A stretch of 7,326 nt of DNA from Actinomycetota bacterium (lineage in GTDB: Bacteria > Actinomycetota > Acidimicrobiia > Acidimicrobiales > JACDEA01): positions 1 through 7,326 of the forward strand of contig JACDEA010000103.1 in the NCBI GenBank assembly GCA_013816725.1, read 5' to 3'. The notes under the pieces are model-generated. The model saw nothing but the letters and a program-made list of their open reading frames with translations. It made no database searches and was not told the DNA's origin. The position numbers were made by a program, and so were the translations under genes. This document shows, in pieces, positions 6,271-7,326 of this stretch (position 1 is the first letter of the stretch; every line of letters begins with the position of its first letter).

Positions 6271-7326
6271 TCACCTGAGGTCCCAGTTGACCGGGTCGGT
6301 CGGAGCGTAGGCACACCGCGCGCCTGTGCGAACCGAGTCGCGTAGGTGCGCTCCTAGAGTCGGGTGACGGTCGTCGAGTCGGCGCAAGGTGTCGCGGATG
6401 CGGGCGGTGACCGTCTTGCGTATGCGCTCGTTCTGGTCGTTCAGACGACGGTCTCGGCCACCGAGACCCGTGGCGCGCCGCAGCTCGTCCAGTAGCGCGT
6501 TGCGCTCGACCTCGAGCTTCTCGGCCTCTTCGTCGCGATGGCGCAACACGGCCCAGTCGATCGCGTCGTCGAGCTCGTCGAGTCGGCGGCGGTACTCGTC
6601 CTTGGCTTGCGCGTCGAGCACTGGCGGGGCGCTCGTGACGGTCGCGGTGCGGTCCGAAGCCAGGTCAGCCGCCGCGATCTCGACGCCGGGGTTGGCCAGC
6701 AGGGCCTGCAGGTCGCGTAGGCCCTTCGAGTCGGGCATGCGGGCCTCGATGCCGTCGAAGACCAGCGTCCAGACATCTTGGTCGCGACGGAAGACGTTGG
6801 GCGCCCTTCTCACCGTATGCCTCAGAGCCCGCAGGCGATCCGCGACCGGGACCAGTCCGTGTGCCTGGGCGGCGGCGGTCGTAACCGCGAGTTCCTCGTC
6901 GTCTGCGGTTCCGAGGGCGTGTTGCGCGGCGAGACGGTCGGCCCGGGCTTCGAAGAGCCAGAGATCGGCGTCGAGTCGCTGCGCCGCCGCTTCGGCCGTG
7001 CTCAACCACGCCGCCGCTCGCTTGAAGTCGCCCCGCGCCGCCTCGAGGCGACCGATCCAGACGCTGATCGGTCCGTCGACCAGCACCCCGCCGCCGAGGA
7101 CCGCCCAGTGCGTGGCGTCAGGCTCGAGGCGGGCGATGAGTTTGGCGATACGCGCGGTGTCGTTGCGAATGATCGCCAGGTGGGCGCTGAAGGTGAGCCA
7201 CAGTCGTGCCGCCCACCGGGGCCAGCGCTCACCGAGGGCTTCGACCTCGGCACCGAACCGTATGGCGCGCTCGGCGTCACCGACGTCGACGCCGAGCAAC
7301 GCCTCGTAGACGACCCAGTGCGGATC
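6271..7326 (-). CDS. C-terminal part of a large TPR-containing regulator
   Basis: The frame is open to the right edge, so the gene starts outside the window; 351 residues up to the TGA are visible. Residues 1-170 are helical and TPR-like, with repeat-type phrases such as IGRLEAARGDFKRAAAWLSTAE (split at 91-112) and DADLWLFEARADRLAAQHALG. Residues 183-215 contain DVWTLVFDGIEARMPDSKGLRDLQALL, a compact module with a GLRDL signature. Residues 241-285 are a highly charged predicted coiled coil, and residues 286-351 include LGGRDRR, a TARIRDTLRRL helix, HPTLGAHLRDSVRTG and the end VNWDLR. From memory this tail follows AAA ATPase plus TPR regions in actinobacterial regulators that begin with a SARP/BTAD or class III cyclase domain; the missing N-terminus would decide which. 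A signalling or transcriptional role is inferred. Confidence 0.7.
   Translation of the reverse strand, partial: DPHWVVYEALLGVDVGDAERAIRFGAEVEALGERWPRWAARLWLTFSAHLAIIRNDTARIAKLIARLEPDATHWAVLGGGVLVDGPISVWIGRLEAARGDFKRAAAWLSTAEAAAQRLDADLWLFEARADRLAAQHALGTADDEELAVTTAAAQAHGLVPVADRLRALRHTVRRAPNVFRRDQDVWTLVFDGIEARMPDSKGLRDLQALLANPGVEIAAADLASDRTATVTSAPPVLDAQAKDEYRRRLDELDDAIDWAVLRHRDEEAEKLEVERNALLDELRRATGLGGRDRRLNDQNERIRKTVTARIRDTLRRLDDRHPTLGAHLRDSVRTGARCAYAPTDPVNWDLR

Noticed and set aside
5483..6316. A 277-codon antisense frame over the pepN 3' end
   Set aside because: It is antisense to the PepN C-terminal domain and runs into the convergent gene; the translation has biased, domainless composition.
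6389..7309. A 306-codon plus-strand frame opposite the TPR regulator
   Set aside because: The translation is Ser/Arg/Ala-rich with no motif, while the minus frame has coherent TPR-like and coiled-coil sequence.
1..7326. CRISPR arrays, tRNA/rRNA genes, insertion sequences, toxin-antitoxin or defence genes
   Set aside because: No direct repeat series, tRNA-like cloverleaf, transposase motif or terminal inverted repeats were found on reading both strands; all long stretches are explained by ordinary metabolic or regulatory genes.

Overview
The window looks like chromosomal DNA from a high-GC Gram-positive bacterium (Actinomycetota), possibly a deep lineage such as Acidimicrobiia; the lineage below phylum is inference. 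The grounds are the strongly GC-rich third codon positions, a short basic ORF resembling the actinobacterial ribosomal protein bL37, start codons lying directly behind TANNNT -10 hexamers with no Shine-Dalgarno (leaderless style), and a C-terminal module typical of large actinobacterial ATPase/TPR regulators.

Layout, left to right: the first 16 codons of a YchF-like P-loop NTPase (-); a 27-residue ribosomal protein bL37 gene (+); a two-domain GNAT acetyltransferase (-); a VOC/glyoxalase-like protein (+); a glycerophosphodiester phosphodiesterase (-); a PfkB-type adenosine/sugar kinase (-), coupled to the phosphodiesterase by an ATGA overlap; an M1 aminopeptidase N (+); and the C-terminal 351 residues of a large TPR-containing regulator (-) whose start lies beyond the right edge. 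Six of the seven gene junctions switch strand. Genes are packed tightly: the longest non-coding stretch is about 54 bases, so there is no gene-free region to explain.

The genes do not form one pathway. The only operon is kinase plus phosphodiesterase, both plausibly salvage or catabolic enzymes. YchF-like NTPase and bL37 are both translation-linked and share a 28-base divergent promoter region. Aminopeptidase N finishes peptide turnover in the cytoplasm. The VOC and GNAT proteins have recognisable folds but no assignable substrate.

The most interesting signal is regulatory. Two divergent junctions (49-76 and 3671-3694) carry back-to-back -10 hexamers sharing one central TA step, each arm ending 6-9 bases before a start codon, which suggests compact bidirectional promoters making leaderless mRNAs. 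No convincing new multi-gene system (defence, mobile element, CRISPR, biosynthetic cluster) is visible.
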